Origin: Corticium candelabrum
Taxonomy: Eukaryota; Porifera; Homoscleromorpha; Homosclerophorida; Plakinidae
NCBI RefSeq assembly: GCF_963422355.1
Contig: NC_085085.1
Coordinates: 3,199,318 to 3,263,317 of the forward strand
Direction: 5' to 3'
Length of the DNA: 64,000 nucleotides
The notes beneath the pieces were generated by a model. That model was not told the DNA's origin and ran no database searches. It saw nothing but the letters and a program-made list of their open reading frames with translations. The first letter of the stretch is position 1. The number at the start of each line of letters is the position of its first letter. Both the position numbers and the translations under genes were made by a program. Below, piece after piece: positions 20,440 through 30,868 of this stretch.

Positions 20440-21620
20440 GGCTAGTATTGTTTCGAGCTATGAATCTTGTTGTGTTATTACAGTGAACGTACCTTAACTT
20501 AATGATCTGATGAATGGTTAATTTGCTCAATTTTAGACTTATATTCGTATAAATATCTAATAAATATGCTAGGTTAACCATAATACAGATTGAAGTAAGT
20601 TGGCTGGTTTCGTAGGTCATCTAAAGTCCTGTCCACACTAGACTAGAATGGATCACGATCCGATCGAGATCCGATCGGGATAGCGAGCGTCCAATATTCT
20701 CTTTGAAAACGATACCTCCGCCTCATTTCGATATCACATGACTGATGACCGATGTGTACGTGTGGCTTCTTTGCTTGTGGAAAGCGCTGATACAGCGACG
20801 TAAGGTGAGCAAGAACAAAGACGAGTGATCAGTGATATATGTTCCGACTACACGCGTAGCGTACGTGAAGGTAACGCCCACTCTTTCTAATTGGATTCAA
20901 CAGATCGCGATCGAAACCACCTCGCGATGTGGATCGGACTGATCGCAATCCGATCACGATCGAGTTGTTAGTGTGGACAGCGTTGCGGTTGGATCGCGAT
21001 CGCATCGCGATCCAGTTGCCAGTGTGGACAGGCCTTAAAGATTTAGCTGCTATGGGGTGTGGCTAACAACTGAATCCCTTCTATCTGCGCCTGTAGTATG
21101 TACTACTAGATAGTTAGTATAGTTTTCAGCCATGTCAGCGACTACTGTGCATGCACGTAAATAGCAAAACCTATAGCGGCAGATCATATGTTGATCCAAA
21201 AAGGCACGTACCGAGCTCATTCTTCTCATCGGTTCTTTTTTTTCGGTGTTTATGTGAGTCTACTGCATTCTAGATAGTAGAACGACTTCATTCAGATCCA
21301 GCTGTGCACGTGGCTGTCTAACCGCATAGCCCATAAAACGAAAACAAGAAAACAGATGCTGGCAAATCGCCATAGGGCAGGCCAGATCCCTCACTCTCAT
21401 TCTCTGGGAATAAGATATCACGATTTGACTTGTCAATCTAATGTATTTATTAATTAACTGCTTGTGAGAGCATTATCACTATAGTGGGCTCATCATCTGT
21501 TGGTAGTCCAGTGTCTGCAACAGAGGATCATATCTCTGGGCGTAGCACGTACGCGCACGTACTCTAGTGACGTCATAGCTTACAAAGAGTAAGTTTGGAT
21601 GCAGTTTCGATGCCTTTCGC
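20440..21620 (+). repeat. Repeated 5' flank, unit B, with F element
   Basis: It matches 59670-60738 and, from 21171 on, 35740-36620 and 56326-57180. It includes the F element at 21171-21385 (start AGCGGCAGATCATATG, end GGCAAATCGCCATAGGGCAGG) and a TGACGTCA at 21568-21575. Unlike units C and D it is not followed by NHLRC2-like exon 1; a microsatellite and another repeat follow. The MITE at 20627-21035 interrupts it. Confidence 0.78.
20627..21035. mobile_element. 409-bp MITE rich in GATCGCGATC
   Basis: Ends CCTGTCCACACT (left) and, inverted, CCTGTCCACACT (right), flanked by TAAAG at 20622-20626 and 21036-21040. The paralogous sequence at 59835-59850 lacks it and reads straight through. The right half has a second internal GTGTGGACAG at 20971. 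Interior palindromes (GATCGCGATC, CGATCGAG) give strong folding. The superfamily is not clear from the ends. Confidence 0.78.
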
Positions 21621-21622
<2 letters not shown>

Positions 21623-21698
<76 letters not shown>

Positions 21699-21704
21699 GA
21701 GAGG

Positions 21705-21738
<34 letters not shown>
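21623..21738. repeat. Compound microsatellite (TC)n(TA)n ... (TGTC)n
   Basis: CT repeats, then TA repeats, then a short unique stretch and eight TGTC units. Confidence 0.95.
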
Positions 21739-21739
<1 letters not shown>

Positions 21740-22183
21740 AAGAGCGTTTCTAAAAAATGGCTAGTCTGATCTCGGCCGAATTTGGCTCGCGCACGCCGAA
21801 TTCATTCGCGTCGAAAGTGAGATTGTGGTCGTCTTCCTGACTTCTCCCACGACGACGCGATTTCCTGCCCATCCCACTCGCTTCCGCTCGCGCGCGAATA
21901 TCTCTGGAACGGCGCATCGTATCTCCACCGAATTTAGACTGTCCGTTCCTGACGTCGGATGGTAGGCACCGATGGTGTCGTTTCTTGCCGACAACGTCGA
22001 AAAGGGCAAGATCAGATCAGCCGTGACTTCGTCTAGATCTAGACGGGGAACCGATTACTAACTAACTGCACGTGACTTCATTTGTCTTCCTGACGACACT
22101 CAACAAGACATTGGACGGTATCTCCACCGAATTTAAACGGCCCGTTCCTGACATGGGACGGTATGCACTCCCTGCAGCGGAGA

Positions 22184-22190
<7 letters not shown>
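21739..22190. repeat. Internal direct repeat of unknown element
   Basis: TATCTCCACCGAATTTA followed by CCGTTCCTGAC occurs at about 21920 and again at about 22122. GC-rich, with no convincing coding potential. It probably belongs to a dispersed element together with the TGTC tract, but I cannot name it. Confidence 0.5.

Positions 22191-22257
<67 letters not shown>
22190..22257. repeat. (GA)n microsatellite
   Basis: Pure GA. It joins the preceding repeat to NHLRC2-like intron 7 sequence that resumes near 22300 (GAATGCGAGCACTTGCTTATC). Confidence 0.95.
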
Positions 22258-22258
<1 letters not shown>

Positions 22259-22712
22259 ATGTGTATGTTACTGTGTGTGTGTGGGTTACTGTGTGTTATG
22301 TGTGTTTTCTAGAATGCGAGCACTTGCTTATCTCAGTCATGTTTGATGTAGACTCTAGTTTTTGGTACTGACAATCGGAATCCAATCACTAAACAATTGC
22401 TTACATAATCATTTTATCCACATTCAACTATTGATATTGATTACAACTACATAAAACTTTAGTTGATGTCTAATTCAATTAAGTTAACTGCATTGTCAAG
22501 TGTGTTTCTGATTATACATGCAAACAGTAAGTTTATGTCTGGTTTTACAGACCTTGAGACAAATCAGTATTTAGTTATTGTTTTGCACCAATTTGTAATG
22601 AATGTTTGTTCTATAAACACACCAATTATGAATTACTTGTATTCGTCTTTTTTGATTTTCAATGGCATTTCTTGTCCTATGCATTCATCATGATTGTACA
22701 TTTTATGGCTAG

Positions 22713-23020
22713 GATGCCCCATCAAAGTGTTGGGTGACAAATCAGGTTCAATAAGTTCAATCCAAGATGTTTGTATCTCTCTTTCTTGCACTTCAGCAGT
22801 CCATATAACTGAATCATCATTTGAGGTAAAATCTATTTTAGAATTAATTAACTTAATTATTTCATCATGTGTCTATGTTAGGTTGAAGCTGCGGTATATT
22901 TCTGTGAGGAGTCAGGCCTGTGTCGTGTACAGGGTGCAAAGTTTCAGGTTGCAGTCAATGTTTTGGAAAGCATTGAGATATCGGCAGGTTTGCATGATGA
23001 TTATCAACGACGGTTGATAC
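22713..23020 (+). pseudogene. NHLRC2: NHLRC2-like C-terminal scrap (exons 8 and 9)
   Basis: Exon 8 is 22713-22825 (CPIKVLGDKSGSISSIQDVC) with good AG and GT sites. Exon 9 starts at 22882 (VYFCEESGLCRVQGAKFQ) but loses its last residues at about 23006, where it joins 3' flank sequence that is 500-1200 bp downstream in copies A and C. The upstream exons are absent. It is a separate partial copy from copy B 1.7 kb further on. Confidence 0.85.
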
Positions 23021-23900
23021 GAATTTTAGAAGTCTTATAAATTTTATTTATTAGTATTTATAATGCTACAATAAGAATATTTGAGCTTTATAAATATTTA
23101 TAAAATGACAATAGGTTCACTATTCTCATGCTTTCGATACGGGCACTACTCAATGTAGCAATTAAACTTGTTTCTTTGCAAGGACAGATTGGGAGTGTTG
23201 CCATGTGCTAGATCTAATATCTCTTGATCTTTTTCTTTGATTTGGTTTGCAAAGCATAGCAGGTATTCATTTGTACATTACATTGAACATTTCTGTATAA
23301 AATTTGGATGCTACTGCTGAAACCGTAGACAATAACTGCCAGTTTAGGTTGAACGATTGGATCCAACAATGCTTCATATGTTGTAGTGTCTTTCCAGTTC
23401 TATGGCTTCATCATCAGCTATCTAGACCATTTTGATTACAAGTTATTATACAATATGATTGCTGTTCTTTCGTTTTTTTTTAGAGGAATATTTGGTAGTT
23501 GAGAGAATTTGAATATAATCATAAAAGCAATATGAGTTAGGCACTTAATGACACATGCATCTAACAGTTTGCAGGATTACTTGCAATGACCCCTGTGATT
23601 GTACACTTTGTTCTTGTGGTACTTTTAAGCCTCAAGCATAAAATCTCAAGTAAATCGTAGTACAAATATGAGGTTGGTGCCAGTGCAACTGGGGTGTAGT
23701 GTTCCTCTGTATGTTCCCGTGTCTCGATCACGTCCGGGGTACGTCCGCCGTCCGACCTCGCGCTTGCGCGAAGTCAGGCGTCGGGCTGCTCTCGGACATG
23801 CACCAGGGCCCGTGCACAGATAGAGGGAACTGCATTTCCCACCAGGTACCACTGCTTGCCACATGGCGATCCGCCGGTACCTTTTTCTCACATGCAATCA
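23020..23900 (+). repeat. Repeated 3' flank with GC-rich element, copy 2
   Basis: It matches 19305-20110. The GC-rich element is about 23632-23890. Its core differs from copy 1 and contains a short hairpin CGCGCTTGCGCG (23760); the right edge GCCACATGGCGATCCGCC is conserved (23868-23885). Confidence 0.75.
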
Positions 23901-24269
23901 AAATACACATTTTGACATCGTGTGCCGTCGCCAAAGCCCAGGAAATCAGACGTGTCACTCAGTCTCTAGACTGTGTCAGTTGGCGTAAACAAAAAGCAAT
24001 CAAACCAACAGCAGTAAGCGTTTGAAGTGTTAGTATACGTTTGTACTTTAGTTTGTTGTACTGTACTAGTCTAGTAGCTAGAGCACGTGAGTTTGCTCGC
24101 GTGCATGCATGCGTCCGTGAGCGTCCCTGTGTTCGTGCCTTCCTCTAGGTAACCGATTACATATTAGACACATTTTGTTAGGATGTCTGTCTCGGCCAGT
24201 CAGATTTGCTCGAAAATCTGTACTACGCTGTCAAATCAGTCTTGGTCGAGACACGTTTCCTATGATATC

Positions 24270-24440
24270 TGTCACGCCGTCTCTACGTCCGTGCGATTGC
24301 CGATCCTCCTAACGACGTTGATGATCTCGGTCTCTCGGAAACCGAGAAGAGCGGTATTCGTAAGAAATCCAAACGATTCCAGCTAGATGAAGGGATTCTC
24401 TACTTCCAAGACAAGAAACAATCAACACGCAGACTATTAC
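24270..24440 (+). pseudogene. Gypsy integrase-linker fragment
   Basis: The plus-strand frame reads VDDLGLSETEKSGIRKKSK, then RFQLDEGILYF and RRLLLKR. This resembles the stretch just before the H2C2 zinc-binding part of Ty3/gypsy integrases. About 60 codons are open; upstream the frame closes. It joins NHLRC2-like exon 6 of copy B at about 24440 without a gap. Confidence 0.55.
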
Positions 24441-24963
24441 TTAAACGTGTTAGTCCTTGACTCGTAAATGTGTCACTGAGTGTGGTAATGGATCAGCAGG
24501 TGCAGCTGTTGGCTCATATGGTAGTGCACAGTTTTCTGAACCGGGAGGTTTATGTGTGTCACACAACTGCTGCAAGCTCTATGTGGCTGACACCGACAAT
24601 CATGTACTAGGATTGTAGACCTAGAATCAAAACTTGTTTCTCAGGTTTGTCATATATTGTGTGGTATTAGATGTTGTACTAACTGGCTGTTTGATGTCAG
24701 TTGGTTGTCAGAGAGGCTGCTGTTGTAGAGTCTGAAGTTAAGCAAGTCAATGAGAAACGTGTGGCTTCTAGAGGAACTGCTGTCACTCAACTGCCTTCAT
24801 TGTGTATGAGAGATGGGATTACAAGGAACATTCGGTTGCACGTTGAGCTTTCTGCAGGCTGTCATTTTACTGAGGGAGCTACGAGTCGTTGGAAAATTGT
24901 TATTCCAGGAGGTAATGTTTAGAAATGTATTGAGAGTATTGGTTGTGTTGTACGTACTTGATG

Positions 24964-25052
<89 letters not shown>

Positions 25053-25813
25053 GTGTGTCCCCTTGAAAACGAGCACTTACTTATCTCATTCATATTTGAT
25101 GTAGACTCTACTTGTTGATACAAACAAACCAATCACTAAACAATTGCTTACATTAGTTATCCACATTCAACTATTAATATTAATTGAAACTACATAAAAC
25201 TTTAGTTAAGGTCTAATCCAAGTAAGTTAACTGCATTGTCAAGTGTTTTCCTGATTATTCATGCAAAAGGTAAGTTTAGGTCACATGTATTGGTTTTCAA
25301 ACTTTGAGACAAATCAGTATTTAATCAATTTTGTTATTGTTGCAATCGCTATGCAGTATTTGTTTTACACCAATTTGTAATGAATGTTTATTCTATAAAC
25401 ACACCAATTATGAATTACTTGTATTGGTCTTGTTTGATTTTCAATGGCATTTCTTGTCTTATGCATCATTCATGATTGTACAATGTTATGGCTAGGATGC
25501 CCCATTAAAGTGTTGGGTGACAAATCTGGTTCAATAAGTTCCATCCAAGATGTTTGTATTTCTCTGTCTTGCACTTCAGCAGTCCATAACTGAAACATCA
25601 TTTGAGGTAAAATCTATTTTGGGATTAATGAATTAGCTTAATTATTTTATCATATGTTTATGTAAGGTTGATGCTGTGGTATATTTCTGTGAGGAGTCAG
25701 GCGTGTGTCGTGTACAGGGTGCAAAATTTCAGTTTCAAGTCGATGTTTTGGAAAGCAGTGAGATATCAGGTTTGCATAATGATTATATGATGACTATTGA
25801 ATGTAAAGTGTAA
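24441..25813 (+). pseudogene. NHLRC2: NHLRC2-like copy B (exons 6-9)
   Basis: Exon 6 lies at about 24441-24644, exon 7 at 24701-24911 (VVREAAVVESEVKQV, SRWKIVIPGG), exon 8 at 25496-25606 and exon 9 at 25667-25813, ending in TAA. Exon 6 has a 1-bp loss at its start and a lost base in ADTDNH; exon 8 has a 2-bp loss. Exons 7 and 9 are open. Intron 7 is only about 0.6 kb because it carries a TG tract and no SINE. Exons 1-5 are missing. Confidence 0.87.
24965..25051. repeat. (TG)n tract in copy B intron 7
   Basis: Pure TG, about 86 bp, at the place where copies A and C have TG-SINE-TG. Confidence 0.97.
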
Positions 25814-26138
25814 GAATGAGCTTTTCACTAGAGAAAGCTAATTGGTATAGGTAATGAACTTAATTAGCTGTCTTTTGTTTTTAGAATTGCCTAGAAATTT
25901 ATTCATTAAATGAACATGAAATATTCGATTGTATGCCTGTGTTAATTCCTTTTGCCAAATAGTGCTGCCTTCTTTGTATTATGTTATTGTATTCATGTCT
26001 GTTGCAACGCTTCTGGGTTTACCACCTTCTCATAAATCTTATGCCACCATACTGCAACTAAGACCCCGTACGTGTTAAAGTCCCGTTTGTTGGCAATTAT
26101 TGAGTGCATCATTGTAAGTACACATTGTTTCTACAGGA

Positions 26139-26649
26139 ATGAAGAAGCACTAGAAGTGCAAACCCTGGCAGGTATGCACCTTGAAGGTAGTTAGTCGCGC
26201 TATGACAAAATCATATGACAGAAATGTATAATGTGGGTAATAAACAAGTAGCATTATTGATATGGTCACAGGTCGAGGTGGAGGTAGGTCACGTGACTAC
26301 CTGCTACTACTATATTAGGAGAATAACAAGTTAAAGTGTGTAAGGCAAATCAGCTGGCAGAATATGACCTATTACTGAGCCTGTTACTAGATAAAATAAT
26401 AGAACTACACTAGCTATCAGCAACAAATTGATGTAATGATTAAAGTCAACGTGTTTCCCAATATGCTCTGACTCCAATACTAATTCTTTTAGTACAGTTA
26501 ATGTTCAGAACCTCTTACCAAGCAACTATGTTAATTAATCTATATATGATTACCGCTGGTTGTCATGGTTCTATAAACATTCAAAGTAGTCACAAGCTAC
26601 TTTTTCAGCTATTCACAATGCCAGTATGTAGAAGCAATCAAGTGTTCTA
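26139..26649. other. Unassigned sequence downstream of copy B
   Basis: At about 26139 the match to the 3' flank of copies A and C ends inside CTACAGGAA. The following 500 bp up to the Helentron coding remains has no recognisable feature and could be that element's 3' end. Confidence 0.4.
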
Positions 26650-27830
26650 TTAGTGCAACTGTTTAGGAGAGTGGTATGGAGCAAAAGATGATATCATGGT
26701 CTGAGTGGCACACATCTCGAACATAAATGTTAACACATCTGGTGTTAAATTATTGCAGTAAATATGGTCTATAAGAGTAGCCTTGTCTGTAGTAGGAGTG
26801 TGTACAAATTGAGAATATCCAAATTGACACATGAGAGCTGCTAGTTTGGAGTCTGGTTTATTAACAAATCTTCATTGAAATCACCCATAATAATTGACAC
26901 CATGCCAGGAATTTGTGAATACCTTACTTAACGGATTGGTCATAGTTTGTAAGACAGTATCAACTGAAACAGACGGTGATCTATAGATGACCACTAGTTG
27001 AAAACACTGCCCACTAGGTACCTGAGTACAGTTACCATGATCTCCATAGCATTATTCTCCAATGAAGCATTATTGCAATCACCAAGTCTGATGGTGACAG
27101 AGAAGCTAACTATCACACCACCTTTGTTATCACCAGATAGATGGTCTGCTGTAGCAGCTTGGCAGTTATCACGAACACAATTAAGGAGTTTCCATCTGTG
27201 GAGTAAGCCATGTCTCAGTAAAGCAAAGAATACTAGCATATGCAAGTGAGTCATCACAGTCAATATCAGCCAATTTGGCATATAGTGACCTGACATTGAG
27301 CAGTGCAAGAGTATAATGTAGATGTGTGGACACGTATAATTTAAACTGAAAGGGACTCAAAAGAATTGTATTTAATCTCTCCATCTCAGCCTTAAACATC
27401 CTCGCTAGCTTTAATGGCTGTTTCATTGAAGTTGACTATGTACATATCCTCAACGTTTTGACACAACTAAATGCTATATAATGCCTGTCCAGAATTAATT
27501 AAATCAACCACCTTTCATGTCAACTACTATTTGGTCTAATGTAAGTCCTTGCACTTTGTGAATGGTTGTGGCCAAGGCCAATGTCAAAGGAAATTGCAAT
27601 TGACTAATTTATGAACCATGTTTATCCTTAGTTAGAAATATTGCTTCATGTCGTTTCAAAGGAACAGCCATAAGGTACAGTTGTCCGAACTGACTACATA
27701 GTTTGGCTTTTATTCCCACATTAGGATGATCAAACTTGACAAGGAAGTGTGTAAGAGCATTGCCATTGTCAGATACAACATTGACTACTTCACGTCTAGC
27801 TCTACTTCACCTCTAGTTCATACGCACAAC
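26650..27830 (-). mobile_element. Helentron remnant: helicase C-terminus plus endonuclease
   Basis: Read on the minus strand from 27830: FPLTLALATTIHKVQGLTLD (PIF1-type helicase motif near 27580), then FNSGQAYIAFSCVKTL, then EMERLNTILL near 27370. It is followed at once by an apurinic-type endonuclease: ALLNVRSLYAK, CFTETWL, YRSPS, MGDFNED, FVHTPTTDKATLIDHIY and SDHDI down to about 26690. Helicase followed by an APE endonuclease in one polyprotein is known from Helentrons, rolling-circle elements of animals. The Rep nuclease and the first helicase motifs are missing, and stops or frameshifts occur roughly every 60-100 codons. Confidence 0.82.
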
Positions 27831-28261
27831 AGCTCACAAAATTTGGAGTAATTTTTCTGTCACATTTTCTAGACATACTTGACAGAAATACAGGTGCATT
27901 TCATCTTTTCTTCTTCCTACAAAGAGCAAAGAATAAGAATAGAATTTGTATTTCGTTATTATCAAGTTGTATATACATTGTAACTCTCAACTTTGACTTC
28001 GAGTTTAAAGTTCTACATGCCAAAGTTTGTATCAGCAAAAACTTGATCATAAGCAGCCGCATTCTATACAAATTTACAACCTTCTTAGGTCACCGAAAAC
28101 AATAAAAAATTTATAAAACATTTACTGATCCTTTAAGTTCTGTGAGTGCTTGTGCTGAGTAACCAAGCAGTTTCAGCTGGTTCATTGAAACAAGTAATCC
28201 ATTGTTCACCAGTGAGTCACGGATGTTTACCTACGCAGACACAGAAACACAGAGACAGACA

Positions 28262-28302
28262 TAGACACACACACACACACACACACAGACACACAGACCG
28301 AC

Positions 28303-28381
<79 letters not shown>

Positions 28382-28418
28382 CACACAAACACAGGCACAC
28401 AAACACAGGCACACAAAC
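28262..28418. repeat. (CA)n/(GACA)n compound microsatellite
   Basis: CA, then GACA units, then CA, then CAGGCACACAAA units in threefold. Confidence 0.95.
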
Positions 28419-28479
28419 ACACACGAGTCTTTAGTCTTTAGTATTTGTATAGATGAATGTACAATCTGACCTGCAAGAA

Positions 28480-29400
28480 TTATCGCCATTTGAATGAATC
28501 AAAATTGACTGTACCCAACAAATCACCAGTACTGTACCATTTAGACTGTAATTTGAGATAGGTATAAAAATATATCATATCAAAGAGTTGATCATGTTTC
28601 TATTACAAGTGGTCTACACATGCAGTGATCTAGGTTTACCCTGTTCTTGACTTCCTTTAACTAGAAAATGTTGAAATAGCACGTTTACACACCTGCATGT
28701 ATCTTCATTGTATGTACAATTTGACACATCCATACATAAATTGGACATACACTGGTACAGATCCATCATAAAGTAGATCGTCAAACATTGAAAGAGTTCA
28801 TTCAAGGATCTCTTATGCCTTTTGTAGTTTACCATGACATATAAGAATAAGTTTGAAATCTTAAAAGTGCAGGAATAACAGCACATAACTCAAGAACACA
28901 AACATCCAAATCACTAGATTTAGAACTAACAGACATTAATCAACAATCTCTATCCCCACCCATCCATACACTCTAGCACATATCTACACTTCAATCTCTA
29001 CACAGACAGCTGCATAATTTACATGTATTTGCTCTGCACAAATATGGATTCAAGCTTACATCAGCTGATTCTGCAGTCACTTCCAGATTATCATCATCTT
29101 CAGAATGTGTCTAACAAACTATTTAAAAAGTATTATTTAATTAAGATATATGAATACATAACAGTTGACCTACCATGGTCGATAATAGTCATGATGAATC
29201 TTTACTCTGGTACACTCTTGCCTTACACAAGAAACAGAAAGTTTCAACTTTATAATAAGTGTATTTAATATTTGAATTTTGATTGCAAACACACCTTATA
29301 AGAATCAAAAGGCTTTTCATTAGTTGATTCCACCTTCCGTTTTCTTTGCTAGCATGCAGAAGTAAAAGTCAGTAGCCTTGAAGAAAATTTGCACAATCAA
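28480..29400. other. No recognisable feature
   Basis: AT-rich. Open stretches at 28614-28886 (minus) and 29023-29268 (plus) show no family motif I recognise. Confidence 0.45.
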
Positions 29401-29407
29401 GTTATCA

Positions 29408-30290
29408 CCTCAGCAGCTGGTTTCAGAAGAATCCTGTTTCTATCTTCCTGAGCTGTGGCCTTGATCATGACATCAGACTTCCTTTTGCGTTTGTTACTTG
29501 CTTGCATGACTTCACGTTCCTAGATAGCAGCTACAAGATCAACTTCAGTTTGTAATTATATACCATGTCTGAATAAAATGTCCTACAGATCGATCTAGAT
29601 CTAGGTCTATTTGCCGTTTGGCTGGAAGCTTGTGATGTCCTGCACAAAAATTGGTTACAAATAAACTTGTCAGAAGATGATCCAGCAAGCCCTACCTGAT
29701 CGATGCACTATAAGTGGAGCCTCAATTGGACATCTCAGTATACAATGTAAAGGTAATCCGCGCGAAGACAAGCCATCACCAATACCAAACTCCACACTAT
29801 GACAGGACGGGCTTCTAGATCTTACTGTGTGATGAGTCGTTTCCACAACTGTCGCCTCGTAGTACTCTCTGTTTGGACTCCAGTAAGCCAGGAAGCTGCT
29901 TCCTTCTCTTATTGAGCTGAAGACCACCTCTTGTTCACCGTCAGTCCGCAACCTCCATGCTCTAAACTCAGACACACGTCGCCGTTCCCAATCCTCAGCA
30001 AATTCAACCAACAGAGCTAACTGTGGCCGATTGAAGCGATTCTGTGCAAGCAAAGAACACGTGCACTATACGAATCGATCGTATGCTACGCACGAACACG
30101 TACCTTCCTCAACAGGCAAGACTTCATCAACGTCAAAACCATTCAAAGTTGACGAGCGTTTTTTCGACCTGGGATTTCTGCCAGCTAGCCACAAGAAACT
30201 TTCCTGTTCAGTAAACTTTAGGACGCTGTCTGCGCGAATTTCACGTGCTCAGCATCCTGAAGCTCATTCGTCAAATTCTGCATTGTTCTA
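29408..30290 (-). CDS. Hypothetical protein, possible three-exon gene
   Basis: Three open blocks on the minus strand look like exons: about 30260-30105 (ends near a GTACGT donor), 30041-29696 (after CTTGCACAG, ending at a GTAGGG donor) and 29522-29408 (after GCTATCTAG, ending in a stop). The middle block reads AYWSPNREYYEATVVETTHH and VEFGIGDGLSSRGL, faintly like a Tudor-type fold; the last is basic (NKRKRKSDVM), as in a nuclear protein. The join between the first two blocks does not keep frame with the simplest splice choice. It is transcribed away from the TNP2-like gene that starts about 0.6 kb away. The function is unknown. Confidence 0.35.
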
Positions 30291-30868
30291 ACCAAGTGTT
30301 GAATCAGATCTGGGATTTTATATCATACGCATGCGTAAACAGCTGTCTGATGGTTTCCCGAAACACATGAAAACGAGGATCCTACAGAGAGCATCTTCGA
30401 GATGCAAGCAAAATGGCTTGTTTGATGAAGCGGTAAACCCAAGGATTTATCGCTGACGAATGGGAAAGTAGGCCTATTGTTGAAGCAGAGGCCTAGATGA
30501 CAGCTGTGGAAGATGACCTAACAGCAAATGGTCAGATTATAGATAAGATTGTAGATCAAACAATGTGGACATGTTTATAGTTCGTATAAATCTATAAGAA
30601 ACAGAAAGATAGCAACAAATTTATATTAACTAACGCGATAATTTTTTATTTAATTAAATTTTAGATAGATACAACACAAGCTCTTCTTGTTCTTTCCTGG
30701 AATTGTCTCTTAACTCAAACGTCTTAATGTCAATGTCTGATCTCAGTGTTGTTGTTAAACATTCATGTAATATATAGCTTAATAATTATAATGTGGTTAC
30801 TTAAAACTTGTTTTATCAAATGGATCAGCTAGCACAATGATTTTGTGTCAACGTCTTGTTTTGCTTAG

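Noticed and set aside
20640..21010. Cluster of GATCGCGATC palindromes as a replication origin or regulatory array
   Set aside because: It lies within a MITE with clear ends and an empty paralogous site, so it is element sequence.
28262..28418. CRISPR-like array
   Set aside because: Units are simple GACA/CA repeats without spacers, in a eukaryotic context.
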